A stretch of DNA of 61,221 nucleotides from Haloquadratum walsbyi J07HQW2 (GCF_000415985.1 NZ_KE356561.1:699347-760567), one strand, 5' to 3'; positions 27,116 to 36,488 are shown, counted from the first letter of the stretch. Notes: generated from the sequence alone by a model not told the origin. Program-made: numbers and translations.

Positions 27116-27687
27116 ACGGGGTCATTATTATCAATGTGACATCCTCCCACGGCTAAAGTCGTGGGTTTTCTGCCACAATCTCTATAATCCATAAGTTCCG
27201 CTACATTGCTATAGCTGATGAAACAGCTTTGAAACCATCTTAAGAGAGATATCTCAATCACTGACAAAAATATCTAGCTAAGGAGTAACAGCCATATCAA
27301 TCATATGGCTAATACCGAATTTGATGATGGCAAGAACACAGCTAATGTTCGCATCTAGCTGCAAAATATCACATATATCCTATCAATTCTCAGTAGTGCT
27401 TGAATTTGTTAGTATTTATAAAGATGTTATAACAACCGTACTTCTATTATAATCTCAACCATCTTATTTATATTAGAAAATAATATCTAGTACTCAGCTA
27501 CGATTTATCGAATTAAATAAATTTGTCACGTGTTGAGTGTGGCGGGCTGATAATAATGAAGTTGCCACAAAGTGAAGCATACAGCAACACCAGTTTTCTA
27601 TCAGTAAATAGTGAACTGCGTCGGGATCAAGTCCCGAAGCACTCTGCCTCGCTATCTGTAGATTTATTCAATCGAATTGAGTCGCAA
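27116..27687. other. Gap with orphan IS end
   Basis: Holds the palindrome at 27136-27188. A plus-strand frame from 27556 to 27717 (MKLPQSEAYSNTSF...) overlaps the end of the TauE gene and has no recognisable family; I do not call it a gene. Confidence 0.4.
27136..27188 (-). repeat. Orphan IS1341 right-end palindrome, copy 3
   Basis: GTGACATCCTCCCACG-GCTAAAGT-CGTGGG followed by TTTTCTGCCACAATCTCTAT. Near-identical to the copy at 16381-16433, differing by two transitions within 53 bp. No TnpB sequence on either side. Confidence 0.7.
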
Positions 27688-28473
27688 TTAAATCAGTCCC
27701 AATCCACCGCTAACTAGACGAATTCCAACGATAGTGAGGAGCCCTAAAACGACGAGTCTGCGAGAACGCTCACTAGCAGTAACTCGGAGGCGCTTCCCGA
27801 CAGCGACACCAATTACGGCTGGGACAGCAGCGACAATAGACACAAACAAGATTCCCCAATTTGGATACAGTCCAAGCAGACCCGCCACAATAACCCGAAT
27901 TCCATTAACTCCTAAGAATACAAGCGCAACGACACCGACAAATAGCCCATGAGAGAGCTGAAAGCTCCGAAGATACGCAACAAGTTGAATACCAACGTTC
28001 GTCCCACCGAATAATAGTCCTGAGATACCACCCACACCAAGCATACCAATTTGCGTTCGTGCAAACGTTCCAGTCCCTCCGGTCGACCACTCTGGGATGG
28101 AAATGCGTTGTTGAGCAGTCGCAACGAATCCAAGAGTCAATAATCCAAGGCCAACACGCAGTGGGGCAGTTGGAATTCTATTGAGGATTACCATCCCAAT
28201 AACCGTACCAATCAGCGCTGCAGTAATAAGTGGTCCAAATCGTCTACTACAACTTCGAAGTTCCTCTTGAGAGAGATCACGGACCAATGAGACATTCACT
28301 GCGAGAATTGGGATTATCATGAAAACGACTGCTGTCGCTGGGTTGATTGTTGTTGCAAGTGCCATCGTCCCGACAAGGGCAAACCCGAAACCAGCGAGTC
28401 CATTGGTCGTCCCGGCAATCAAGATAACAATTGTCATTCCCACGATTACTGGTCCCTCAAACGCTAAGGTCAT
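27688..28473 (-). CDS. TauE/SafE sulfite-exporter family permease
   Basis: A 261-residue membrane protein with about eight helices in two repeated halves. The N-terminal half has GTTNGLAGFGFALVG and the second half GLLFGGTNVGIQLVAYL, the paired glycine-rich motifs of the TauE/SafE (DUF81) family. Members move sulfite, sulfoacetate or other organic anions. Its start overlaps the stop of the small gene upstream (ATGA at 28470-28473). Substrate is not inferable. Confidence 0.85.
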   Translation of the reverse strand: MTLAFEGPVIVGMTIVILIAGTTNGLAGFGFALVGTMALATTINPATAVVFMIIPILAVNVSLVRDLSQEELRSCSRRFGPLITAALIGTVIGMVILNRIPTAPLRVGLGLLTLGFVATAQQRISIPEWSTGGTGTFARTQIGMLGVGGISGLLFGGTNVGIQLVAYLRSFQLSHGLFVGVVALVFLGVNGIRVIVAGLLGLYPNWGILFVSIVAAVPAVIGVAVGKRLRVTASERSRRLVVLGLLTIVGIRLVSGGLGLI

Positions 28474-28799
28474 CTATTAGCACTCGTCAATTCTTCATCA
28501 TAATCTATATCCATGCTGTAATTGATACCGACTTGAATCAGATCTTCAAGTGCTGGAGACTCCTTATTCGCATACATCAACTGGATAGGAAAGCCAGAAT
28601 TGATCACTAAACTCATACCATATCGAAGCATTTCGTCGTCACTACTAGTTGATTTCTCTCCGTACGTCCGCTCGTCGGCATCATTGTTTTGAGCCGGGCT
28701 ATTCTGTGTATTGTAACTAATAAGTATCTTAACAAATTCGAATAGCTCACTGCGGCTGGACCTGAGGTATTTGATGACGGTCATGGAGAAATTAGACAT
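28470..28799 (-). CDS. Small soluble protein coupled to TauE permease
   Basis: A 109-residue protein whose TGA overlaps the ATG of the TauE-type permease. It has no membrane segment. The N-terminal 30 residues are basic to neutral (MTVIKYLRSSRSELFEFVKILISY), the middle is acidic and disordered (QNNDADERTYGEKSTSSDDE), and the end reads MDIDYDEELTSANR. No family recognised. Tight coupling suggests that it works with, or regulates, the transporter. Confidence 0.55.
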   Translation of the reverse strand: MSNFSMTVIKYLRSSRSELFEFVKILISYNTQNSPAQNNDADERTYGEKSTSSDDEMLRYGMSLVINSGFPIQLMYANKESPALEDLIQVGINYSMDIDYDEELTSANR

Positions 28800-28927
28800 G
28801 TATATTATGATATCGGGCGTTGATTAATTCCGCCCTTACACCTCCCTCAGCGTGAATTCACCGTGGAGTGCAGTCGATAGCGACCCTTATGATCGTATCT
28901 TATCGCTGAAAGTAGCGAAAAGTCACC

Positions 28928-30292
28928 TCAGACGTAAGCTTCAAATTCTTCGCCGGAAGCGAGAAAATAACCAGTCCCGGCAACACCGATCACCGCCGCG
29001 ATTGTAAACGCGATTTCTGGACTCACAAACTCCCAGAGATAGCCACCAAGTGCAGCACTTGGAATAACGATGGTGTTTCGAAGTAAATAGTACGTACCGG
29101 TTACACGCCCTCCAGTACCTTTCTCTGCAGGACCAACGATCAACGCCTTATGAGAGGGTAAGCCAGCGAACCGAAGCCCAGAAAACGCAAAGATGAGTAT
29201 CAGCGTCAACGATAGTGGCATCACCGGAGCAAGAACCGCGGGACCACTAATAAGTACGACGGGAAAGATGGCATACACCGCAAATCCAAGAGCAACAATT
29301 GGTTTAAGCCCGACGCGCTCAGCAACCTTTGCAGCTGGAGCCATGAAAACAAGCGCAATAAACATCTCGACACCAAGCAGATACCCGAAGAACGCCTCCG
29401 GCGAGAGATCGACGCCGTATGAAAAGCCTGCCAGTGAAATTGTTGTTTCGAATCCAACTTGATAGAGCTGCGTGATTACCAGCACAAAAAACACATACAC
29501 CATCCCATTCGCGAATCGGACAAGCGTATCACCCACAAGCAATGGACGAAGCGGTTTTGGCATCTCACGTAGGTCGTCTTTAATTTGTTCAATTCCTTCG
29601 AATGAGTCGCCCATAGAGTCCTCACTGGCGTCATAAAGAATATGTTGGGCAACAGTTCCGATGACTCCAAAGACGATCGCCATCAACAGAACATACCGGA
29701 AGCTCACCGTGAATTCCGGGTGAAAGCCAATAAGAACAGCCGCAAGCACCGGACCAATAAGAAATGCAGTGCGGCGAAATGTTTCGGTGCTAGCGAAGCC
29801 GGCGGCTAATCGTGAGGGATCAGTTGCCTGTTTCACGATCGCAAATGTCGCCCCCAGACCAAACGACTTCCAGCCCTGTGCGAGCAACAGACCAACGAAA
29901 ATCCAGATCCACGGCTGAATCGTGATACCGACAACAGTAATCGCACCGAGATCCGGTGCAATCAGCCAAACCCCGAAGCCAAGTGTTGAGACTACTCCGA
30001 ATACGGTTAGGGCATATCGCGACCCAATCCGGTCTGAAATCGCACCACCAGGATATGGAAACACCGCCGATATGATGTTGCCGACAGTTCCGAAGATACC
30101 GACGACGAATCCTGACGCTCCGAGTGCGACGATATACTCTGGGAGGAATCGATTTGTCATCTGGAAACCAAGACTGAACGCGAACATCGACAGCGAGAGT
30201 ACCAACACATCCTGCTCTAGCGCAAAAAACTGGCGGAATGTGTCCAGTGGTCCTGACTCCTCCGACTCAATAGTGATTTGTTCCTGACTCAT
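28928..30292 (-). CDS. MFS transporter
   Basis: A 454-residue major facilitator with 12 predicted helices and a 25-residue acidic cytoplasmic N terminus. MFS motif A appears as GAISDRIGSRYAL at about residues 83-95, and a related loop after helix 8. The central loop is long (residues 205-245, DASEDSMGDSFEGIEQIKDDL). It belongs to the broad drug/sugar exporter-like group; no substrate residue pattern is clear. Transcribed alone. Confidence 0.8.
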   Translation of the reverse strand: MSQEQITIESEESGPLDTFRQFFALEQDVLVLSLSMFAFSLGFQMTNRFLPEYIVALGASGFVVGIFGTVGNIISAVFPYPGGAISDRIGSRYALTVFGVVSTLGFGVWLIAPDLGAITVVGITIQPWIWIFVGLLLAQGWKSFGLGATFAIVKQATDPSRLAAGFASTETFRRTAFLIGPVLAAVLIGFHPEFTVSFRYVLLMAIVFGVIGTVAQHILYDASEDSMGDSFEGIEQIKDDLREMPKPLRPLLVGDTLVRFANGMVYVFFVLVITQLYQVGFETTISLAGFSYGVDLSPEAFFGYLLGVEMFIALVFMAPAAKVAERVGLKPIVALGFAVYAIFPVVLISGPAVLAPVMPLSLTLILIFAFSGLRFAGLPSHKALIVGPAEKGTGGRVTGTYYLLRNTIVIPSAALGGYLWEFVSPEIAFTIAAVIGVAGTGYFLASGEEFEAYV

Positions 30293-30710
30293 TGGTGAGG
30301 TGAGAAAATTCCCATGCCGGTCGCAATATGTTCCACTTGGTCATTTGCCATCATATCGATTGGTCCTATAGACTGCTCTGGTGGCGGTGTTGGCATTGAT
30401 TTCAAGTATGGAATCACAAATGATGCACATATGATTCTCTCAGCACGTAATAAATAATATTTCTATACCTGTACGAACAACTCTCCTTATCTTTGCAGTA
30501 ACAGACACGACATAAGGGATCTTAGTTATGATCCAAAGTTGAAGCATACCAGATGGGTTCAAGAATAATCACCACCACTCCCCCCACGACAGCTAAAGAG
30601 TGCGATCATAAGATGGTGACAGCTCACACATAATATCACGGTAGATTGTGATGAACCACATCGAAAATGGTGAAACAGGTAAATATCATATCATTATCGC
30701 AGACCTTGCT
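30293..30710. other. Gap, nothing seen
   Basis: AT-rich region between the MFS gene start and the end of the TnpB element. No gene or repeat recognised. Confidence 0.4.
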
Positions 30711-30719
30711 GTGACATCC

Positions 30720-32085
30720 TCCTCGCCGGAAACGGCGAGGCTTCCCGTACCGCAACCGCAGGTGGGATATTTGCCGGTGCCGGTCTCCGACACGACCTGC
30801 CCTCTCGTGTGAAACATCCCGCTCTCGCGGTCACACAGGTATGTCGATGGCTGTGCCACACAGCCGTTACTCCTATCCTCTCCATGAGGACTCGGAGTTA
30901 TCTTCTGGCGCATATTCTCCGCCCCGTTACAGTCCGCGTTGGCTATCAACTCGCACGACGAGCAGACGTCCAAGCCACGTTCGACACGGTTCGATTTCGT
31001 GTCGTCTCCACATCGTGACCACGTTTTCGAGGTGAGGTGTTCCACTCGTTTGCTTTCAGTACCTCGACACCGCGCATCTCGCCTTTGTAGTCGAGGGACT
31101 GGTAGATGCGGTCGAACGCCCACGAGTGGAGTTTCTTATTCCCGGGTTTGCCCCAGTCTGACTCGCGCACGTCTTCAGGCCAACTCACCGCGAGCGTGCC
31201 GACACCACGTTCAACACATTCTGTGATGATGGCGTCCGTTAGCGTGTGGTAGTGGTAGTACTGTGTCTCACGGTCGGAGAGGGAGAGTTTCCGACGCGCC
31301 CACATCGACCGCTCTGACGGGTCGTTCTCTCCCGCAGTGTCGTACTCAACTCAGCTCTGGTGACATAGTGTTTGTCTTCTTCTTCTTTGAGCGAGTTGCC
31401 GGGGTACAACACGTATTGATCCGGGAACGCGACCGTGGCGATATTTGTCATTCCGAGGTCGATTCCTGCCACGCCGTCGCCTGGTGGGTCGGCAGATTCG
31501 ATCTCGAGTTTACAAACGAAGACGAAGTGGAGTTCCCATTCGTCACCGTTCCAGACGGCACGAACGTTCTGTACGCTGGTGACTTGCAAGAGGTCACCGT
31601 CTGGCCGAGTCTGGTACTCCCAAAGCAGGAACTCCGAGAAGTGTTCTGTCAGATGTGAGCCTTTTGAGAGTCGGACGCGGTTGTTCTCGGGATCGTGTCT
31701 GAACCCGTCTTCTGTGAACGTCACCGTGGAACGTGGCCGGGTGTCACCGTGTTTGCGGTAACCGGGAGGATTGGCCTCATCGAAGTTGTGTCGCAGATCG
31801 ACCCACGACTGGAAAGCGTCAGAAAGTGCTTCAATGACTGTCTGAGTTGATTGTGCGTTCAGTTCAGGTCTTTCCAGCACGGCTGGTTCTTCATATACGA
31901 TTTGAGCACACTCCCGTTCGGGATCTCACCGGTTGCGTCCCAGATACGGTCGGCTGTCCATCGTGCGACGTTCCAGATTTTGATTGTCGAGGCGGAGTCT
32001 CCGAGCGAATCAAGACCATCACAGACCTGTTCTGTTGGTGGTTCTGGATGGAACCAACGTAGGTACGTGTGGTCTTAGTCGCCAT
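30720..32085 (-). pseudogene. tnpB: TnpB RNA-guided nuclease gene, multiply frameshifted
   Basis: Reading the minus strand from ATG 32085 (MATKTTRTYVGSIQNHQQ) the TnpB sequence continues only by changing frame at four places: near 32030 (1 bp), at 31858-31867 (TTCAG duplicated in tandem, +5), near 31348 (1 bp) and near 31032 (1 bp). Recognisable parts are NVARWTADRIWD, ANPPGYRKHGD, GIDLGMTNIATVAF (RuvC-I Asp), KKLHSWAFDRIYQSLDYKGE and the zinc ribbon CSSC with NADCNGAENMRQK. The first Cys pair reads KTWSRCG, so one zinc ligand is Trp. The stop is also lost compared with the second copy. Certainly inactive as protein. Confidence 0.85.
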
Positions 32086-32194
32086 ATAGAGACTCTGTAG
32101 ACAAACTAATTTAATTGACTAGTGTTGATGTGCGTGGGCGTGGAATATCCAACCTACCATCTGTAAGGGATTGGGTCAGCGTTGTCGGATTCAC

Positions 32195-32212
32195 TCCCGC
32201 CGTGAACGGCGG
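32195..32212. repeat. Left-end hairpin of TnpB element 1
   Basis: CCCGCCGT-GA-ACGGCGGG, a perfect 8-bp stem, 110 bp upstream of the tnpB start. It corresponds in position to CCTGACCC-TACA-GGGTCAGG at 47633-47652 in the other element; flanks GATTCA and GATTC are shared. Confidence 0.65.
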
Positions 32213-32394
32213 GATTCTCTCCTTGTTACAGATAGAACATATCAGTCCCCACAGTAATTTCTCTACATATCTCTATTTGTATGTGATGTTCCAGTGAATC
32301 TTCAGTCAAAGTCTGTTCACTGTATTATATTCGATTCATTTGGTTTACGTGAAGAGAATTATTCTATGAAGCGAGAATAAAACAAAATATATCA

Positions 32395-32406
32395 ACAAGT
32401 ACTTGT
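32395..32406. promoter_or_regulatory. 12-bp palindrome before ABC operon
   Basis: ACAAGTACTTGT, a perfect palindrome 27 bp before the ATG of the substrate-binding protein and directly downstream of an AAAATATAT stretch that could be the TATA box. Position suits a repressor operator. Confidence 0.4.
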
Positions 32407-32432
32407 CTCTGTGCTTATTTATAATAATATCA

Positions 32433-33482
32433 ATGGATAAGTCACGGCGTGAGTTACTTCGGCGGACTGGCGCTATTGCTGCGGGTGGTGGAATAGCGAC
32501 GCTCGCGGGTTGTTCGGGGCAGCGCAGTTCAGGCGAAACAGAGACTACAGACGATCCTCTGCGCCTTGCTTTCCAGGCACCAGCTGAGACAACGGATGTA
32601 AACACATGGGTAGGTGCACAAGAATTTGCCTCTGATCAGGGTATATCCGTTGAAATTGATGTATTCGAGGGTGTTGACCTCGCGGTACAGTCTGTACTAT
32701 CTGGTGAGGCAGACATCGCACGGGGATCAGTGACCGCTGTTGCCTCAGTTATCGAGGCTGGACGACCATTCGAATTTATTATTACGCCTATCAGAAGCAC
32801 GGATTATGTACTCACAACTCAGCCAGGCATCGAGTCGCTTGCAGATATTGTCGAGCAGGATGCCGCTATTGGCATGTCTGCACCAACTGGACTCGATGCT
32901 GTGCAGGTTGCAGCTGTAATGTTTCAGGCAGGTGTTATCGACAGTGTTGATGAGCTCAATTACCAGCGTATTGGATACTCTGGTGCGCGTCGAGAGGCAA
33001 TTCTCAGTGGAGGTATCGATGTCTCACCCCAGCATTACGCTCAATGGCTCGATATGCGCGAGCAAAACAGTGATTTGAATAATATCCTCCGGTTTGGGGA
33101 GACGCTGGATAACTGGATTCAGGAGGTATTTATGATTCCGACTGACGTATTGGAGGCAAGACGGGCAGATGTTGTATCATTTGTCGCAGCACAGCTGCAG
33201 GGCTATCGTGCACTATACGATGGATATGACCGCTATGAACAGGCTATCCGAGAGTATGTCCCTGGAGGTGGACCAGATAGCAACATCCTGTCACCAACAT
33301 ATGATTTCCTCACCGATATCGGGATCTGGCCGCAGAACGGCGATCTTCAGCAACAAAATGTAGATTATATGCTTGACCTTTCGGAGCGCGTTGGATTGAC
33401 TGATGAGCGAATCCCGACTGACGACCCGCTCAACCGCGGTCCGCTTGAGGACGCCATTGCGAGTGTTGGTGATGATGGATGA
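32433..33482 (+). CDS. ABC importer substrate-binding lipoprotein, NrtA/SsuA type
   Basis: A 349-residue exported receptor. The signal has twin arginines twice (SRRELLRRTGAIAAGGG) and a lipobox LAGC (Cys29), so it is Tat-exported and lipid-anchored. The mature part is a type-2 periplasmic-binding fold of the nitrate/sulfonate/taurine/ThiY group (VDLAVQSVLSGEADIARGS, IGMSAPTGLDAVQVAAVMF, YSGARREAILSGGIDVS). The ATG at 32433 places the signal correctly; an upstream in-frame start would add 10 unlikely residues. First of four overlapping genes. The ligand is uncertain: nitrate, sulfonate and pyrimidine precursors are all possible. Confidence 0.85.
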   Translation: MDKSRRELLRRTGAIAAGGGIATLAGCSGQRSSGETETTDDPLRLAFQAPAETTDVNTWVGAQEFASDQGISVEIDVFEGVDLAVQSVLSGEADIARGSVTAVASVIEAGRPFEFIITPIRSTDYVLTTQPGIESLADIVEQDAAIGMSAPTGLDAVQVAAVMFQAGVIDSVDELNYQRIGYSGARREAILSGGIDVSPQHYAQWLDMREQNSDLNNILRFGETLDNWIQEVFMIPTDVLEARRADVVSFVAAQLQGYRALYDGYDRYEQAIREYVPGGGPDSNILSPTYDFLTDIGIWPQNGDLQQQNVDYMLDLSERVGLTDERIPTDDPLNRGPLEDAIASVGDDG

Positions 33483-34249
33483 GTGCCCTCACCGCGGTTG
33501 ATGTTGTTAAACAATACGGCGAGGCGCGTGATGTTCGCGCCCTCGATCAAATATCGTTTACTGTCGATGATAGTGAGTTCGTCGTTATTGTTGGACCCTC
33601 TGGATGTGGAAAATCAACACTTTTACGCCTGTTTGCGGGACTTATTGAGCCAACATCCGGTGATGTGTTGTACGACAATGAGTCAGTTACGGGTCCAAGT
33701 CGTGAACGTGCAATGGTTTTTCAAGAATTCAATCTCTTTCCATGGCGAACCGTAATAAAAAATGTCACATTTGGGTTAGAGATGGCTGGTGTTGACCATT
33801 CTGAGTGTCATGAACGCGCTGATGAGGCACTTAGTTTAGTCGGGTTGACTGATGATGCTGAGCGTTATCCAGATGCGCTTTCTGGTGGAATGCGTCAGCG
33901 TGTTGGGTTAGCTCGAGCACTTGCTGTTGAACCCGGTGTGTTGCTCATGGACGAACCCTTCGGTGCTCTTGATGCACGCACACGTGCAACACTTCAGCGT
34001 GAGCTACTTTCTATCCATTCTCGTGAACAGACAACCGTACTATTTGTCACCCACGACATTGATGAAGCATTACTTCTTGCCGACCGTGTGTTGGTGATGG
34101 TCGATGATCCAAATCGAATCGCTGACCAAATCAATATTCCGTTCGACCGACCGCGCGATAGTCACACACTTGAAACATCATCAACATTCATCGAACTCAA
34201 ACGTCGTGTTCGGACCACTTTCGAAGACAGCACTGCTGCAATATCATAA
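33479..34249 (+). CDS. ABC importer ATPase, SsuB/TauB/NrtD type
   Basis: A 256-residue nucleotide-binding subunit. Walker A GPSGCGKST (39-47), Q-loop FQEFNLFPW, signature LSGGMRQRVGLARALAV (about 138-154), Walker B LLMDEPFGALD (about 158-168) and the switch His in FVTHDIDEA are all intact. Its ATG overlaps the stop of the binding protein by four bases. FPWRTV after the Q-loop is typical of the nitrate/sulfonate/taurine subfamily. Only one ATPase is encoded, so it should serve as homodimer for both permeases. Confidence 0.9.
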   Translation: MSALTAVDVVKQYGEARDVRALDQISFTVDDSEFVVIVGPSGCGKSTLLRLFAGLIEPTSGDVLYDNESVTGPSRERAMVFQEFNLFPWRTVIKNVTFGLEMAGVDHSECHERADEALSLVGLTDDAERYPDALSGGMRQRVGLARALAVEPGVLLMDEPFGALDARTRATLQRELLSIHSREQTTVLFVTHDIDEALLLADRVLVMVDDPNRIADQINIPFDRPRDSHTLETSSTFIELKRRVRTTFEDSTAAIS

Positions 34250-34998
34250 TGAGGCTGTCGGCACGACGTCAACACCAGTTGGCTGGCCTGGTCTTTGGAG
34301 TTGTTATTTGGAGTCTTTTCGCACGATGGACCGGTCCGACGCTGCCACGCCCTGTTGTGCTTGGATCTGCTACCGTTGAGCTCTATCGCTCGGGGGCGCT
34401 TGTGGATGCACTCGCAGAAACACTTCTTCGGGTAATGTTTGGGTATGGATTAGCAATAGTTATTGCCTTTCCAGTCGGCGCGGTAATGGGGCTATCGTCG
34501 TTTCTTAATATCTTTATTGGAACATATGTAACCGCACTGTTCGTCACGAGCGTGGCAAGTTTACTTCCGTTTCTCATTCTTGTTGCTGGAACTGATATCA
34601 ATTTTTATACAGCGGTCGTGTTTCTCTTTGCCGTTTTTCATATGATACTGATCGTTCGAGCAGGCGTTGCGACTGTTGAGCAGGGCATACGTGACGCTGG
34701 ATACGTGTTTGGTGCGACTGGATGGCGAGCATATCGGTATATTCTCTTGCCAGCAGCACTTCCACACGTCGTTGCTGCTCTCCGCATCGGATATAACCGT
34801 GCGGTCAAAGGAGCAGTCGTTGCTGAGTTATGGATTTATGCGGGCATTGGAGAGCTCTTGCACAGCTATCAACGATTTTCACAGACTCCAGAAGTACTTG
34901 CTGTCGTTTTACACGTTATGTTACTTGCTGTTTTTGGCGTTCGGCTGCTTCGAGTGATTGAACGACGGTATACAGGTTGGCGTGAGGTGTCGGTCTGA
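34249..34998 (+). CDS. ABC importer permease 1, SsuC-like
   Basis: A 249-residue membrane protein with about six helices. The EAA-like coupling loop is DAGYVFGATGWRAYRYILLPAALPHVVAALRIG (about residues 146-178). It shares one base with the end of the ATPase gene (TAATG) and one with the next permease. Homologous to the following permease, so the pair likely forms a heterodimeric channel, less common for this subfamily, which normally has one SsuC-type permease. Confidence 0.85.
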   Translation: MRLSARRQHQLAGLVFGVVIWSLFARWTGPTLPRPVVLGSATVELYRSGALVDALAETLLRVMFGYGLAIVIAFPVGAVMGLSSFLNIFIGTYVTALFVTSVASLLPFLILVAGTDINFYTAVVFLFAVFHMILIVRAGVATVEQGIRDAGYVFGATGWRAYRYILLPAALPHVVAALRIGYNRAVKGAVVAELWIYAGIGELLHSYQRFSQTPEVLAVVLHVMLLAVFGVRLLRVIERRYTGWREVSV

Positions 34999-35777
34999 TG
35001 GCTATACTTGGAGACAAACACTCGACTCCGTCGCTCAAACCCGTTGTGCGATGGGTAGTTCGGATACTCGCAGCATCACTTGCGATAGCTGGCTGGCACG
35101 GTCTTGTTCTTACACAGAATATACTTCTTGCATCGCCAGGCGCTGTTGCAGAAGCCTTTGTGACTGATATGTTCCTGACTCGCGTCTTATCTGAAGCAAT
35201 TCTTATTGCCTTACGAAATGCAATCGCGGGATATGCTATTGCACTCGTTATTGGTATTCCAACCGGAGTGCTCATAGGACTGTCATCACCGGTTCGGCAT
35301 GTGCTTGACCCAGCATTGGATGCGCTTTACTCAACGCCCATGGTTGCGCTTGCACCGTTATTTATAATTTTATTTGGGCTCTCGCCAATCGGTAAGATCA
35401 CGCTTGTCGTTACCTTTGCGGTGTTCGTTATTATTATTAATACAAAGGCAGGGCTAGCCGACACACCGCAAGGACTACTAGACGCTGCTGCTGTTTACAG
35501 CGGAAATAGTCAGTTTACCGGGATTCGTGTCCGAATAAGATATGCACTTCCAAGCATACTGACCGGTGCCCGACTGGGTGCGGGAAGAGCCATCAGAGGT
35601 GCAGTTGCCGCAGAACTGTTTTTATATGCAGATGCGCTTGGACAGTATCTCATCGACAGTGGGGCAGCATTTGAGACTGACCGACTCCTTGCAGGCGTTA
35701 TTGCTCTCATGCTTGTCGGCATTCTTGCGGTTGAGAGTGTTAGAGCTGTTGAGGCGCGCGTCCGTTATTCTAGCTGA
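34998..35777 (+). CDS. ABC importer permease 2, SsuC-like
   Basis: A 259-residue membrane protein with six predicted helices. The coupling loop reads DAAAVYSGNSQFTGIRVRIRYALPSILTGARLGAGRAIRGAV, matching the SsuC/TauC EAA region, followed by the conserved ALGQYLIDSG. Starts by a one-base overlap (TGATG) with permease 1. Last gene of the operon. Confidence 0.85.
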   Translation: MAILGDKHSTPSLKPVVRWVVRILAASLAIAGWHGLVLTQNILLASPGAVAEAFVTDMFLTRVLSEAILIALRNAIAGYAIALVIGIPTGVLIGLSSPVRHVLDPALDALYSTPMVALAPLFIILFGLSPIGKITLVVTFAVFVIIINTKAGLADTPQGLLDAAAVYSGNSQFTGIRVRIRYALPSILTGARLGAGRAIRGAVAAELFLYADALGQYLIDSGAAFETDRLLAGVIALMLVGILAVESVRAVEARVRYSS

Positions 35778-36144
35778 CGCTATCCAGCAAGATCTGGGTG
35801 TTGCATGAGAGTAAGTCCTCAAACACTAACCATGCGACCTCTCAGAGAAACTAATATGTTGTCGTCCTGATTGATTTCTGCAAATGTATTCGCCGGGTTG
35901 ATATCATTCGCGCCTCCGAGAATAAATCTATATCACAAGTTTCTATTGATAATCAGCTTTACTAGATAACTTCATGACCGGCAGAATGTCGCCATGCGTG
36001 TGTCATCATAATAGTCATCGCAGTGGTTAGCCGCTTCATCGACATTGTTGGTATTGCCAGAACCCAAGCGAGCGTGCAAATCAATCCATGTCGAAACATA
36101 ATATGGTTTCTATCTTAATACTGCAATTATAAAGCGGGTAAATA
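35778..36144. other. Gap, nothing seen
   Basis: AT-rich spacer after the ABC operon. No gene, hairpin or repeat noted. Confidence 0.4.
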
Positions 36145-36318
36145 GTGAGTCCATGCATCAGAGTGTGCAATATTGATAAGTTGAAAGAAGCATGCGCTAA
36201 CTGCGGTCGGACACTTGATCAAATCGCAACCCGGTCGGGGGTGACTTCATCTAATCGGCAGAAGATCATGGAGAGATTAGAAGAGATGGGCTACCCGAAG
36301 CGGATGTGTAAGAAGTGA
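36145..36318 (+). CDS. DUF1289-type iron/zinc mini-protein
   Basis: A 57-residue frame from GTG 36145: MSPCIRVCNIDKLKEACANC... The four Cys (4, 8, 17, 20), the SPC-x3-C start, CGRTLDQIA and the helix NRQKIMERLEEMG match the DUF1289 family (typical consensus PCxxxC...CxGCxRTxxEI...R). Such proteins are common in proteobacteria as small metal-binding proteins without established function. The GTG start is required to include the first Cys; a later GTG at 36163 would lose it. The family is unexpected in this genome. Confidence 0.6.
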   Translation: MSPCIRVCNIDKLKEACANCGRTLDQIATRSGVTSSNRQKIMERLEEMGYPKRMCKK

Positions 36319-36488
36319 TCCAGATTATACTCACACTGGAGTCATGCCAGAGTATACATACCAAAATACCGGATTGAGCATCGTACACGTCAACGATAAC
36401 CACATAATCGGGAAGCGTTCATACTCATTGTTTCTCATCGCGTAACAGTGAGTTGGAACTCATATACTATTATCCGGATTCATATAGC

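Larger units (their letters stand above)
30711..32220 (-). mobile_element. IS1341-type (TnpB-only) element, decayed
   Basis: About 1.5 kb with palindromic ends. The right end, at low coordinates, is GTGACATCCT followed by the hairpin CCTCGCCG-GAAA-CGGCGAGG (30719-30740). The left end is the hairpin CCCGCCGT-GA-ACGGCGGG (32195-32212). Between them lies one minus-strand TnpB pseudogene and no TnpA. The left inner sequence (GGAATATCC near 32140) is shared with the second element at 46.2-47.7 kb. The region is richer in GC than its surroundings, suggesting arrival from a higher-GC haloarchaeon. Confidence 0.75.
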
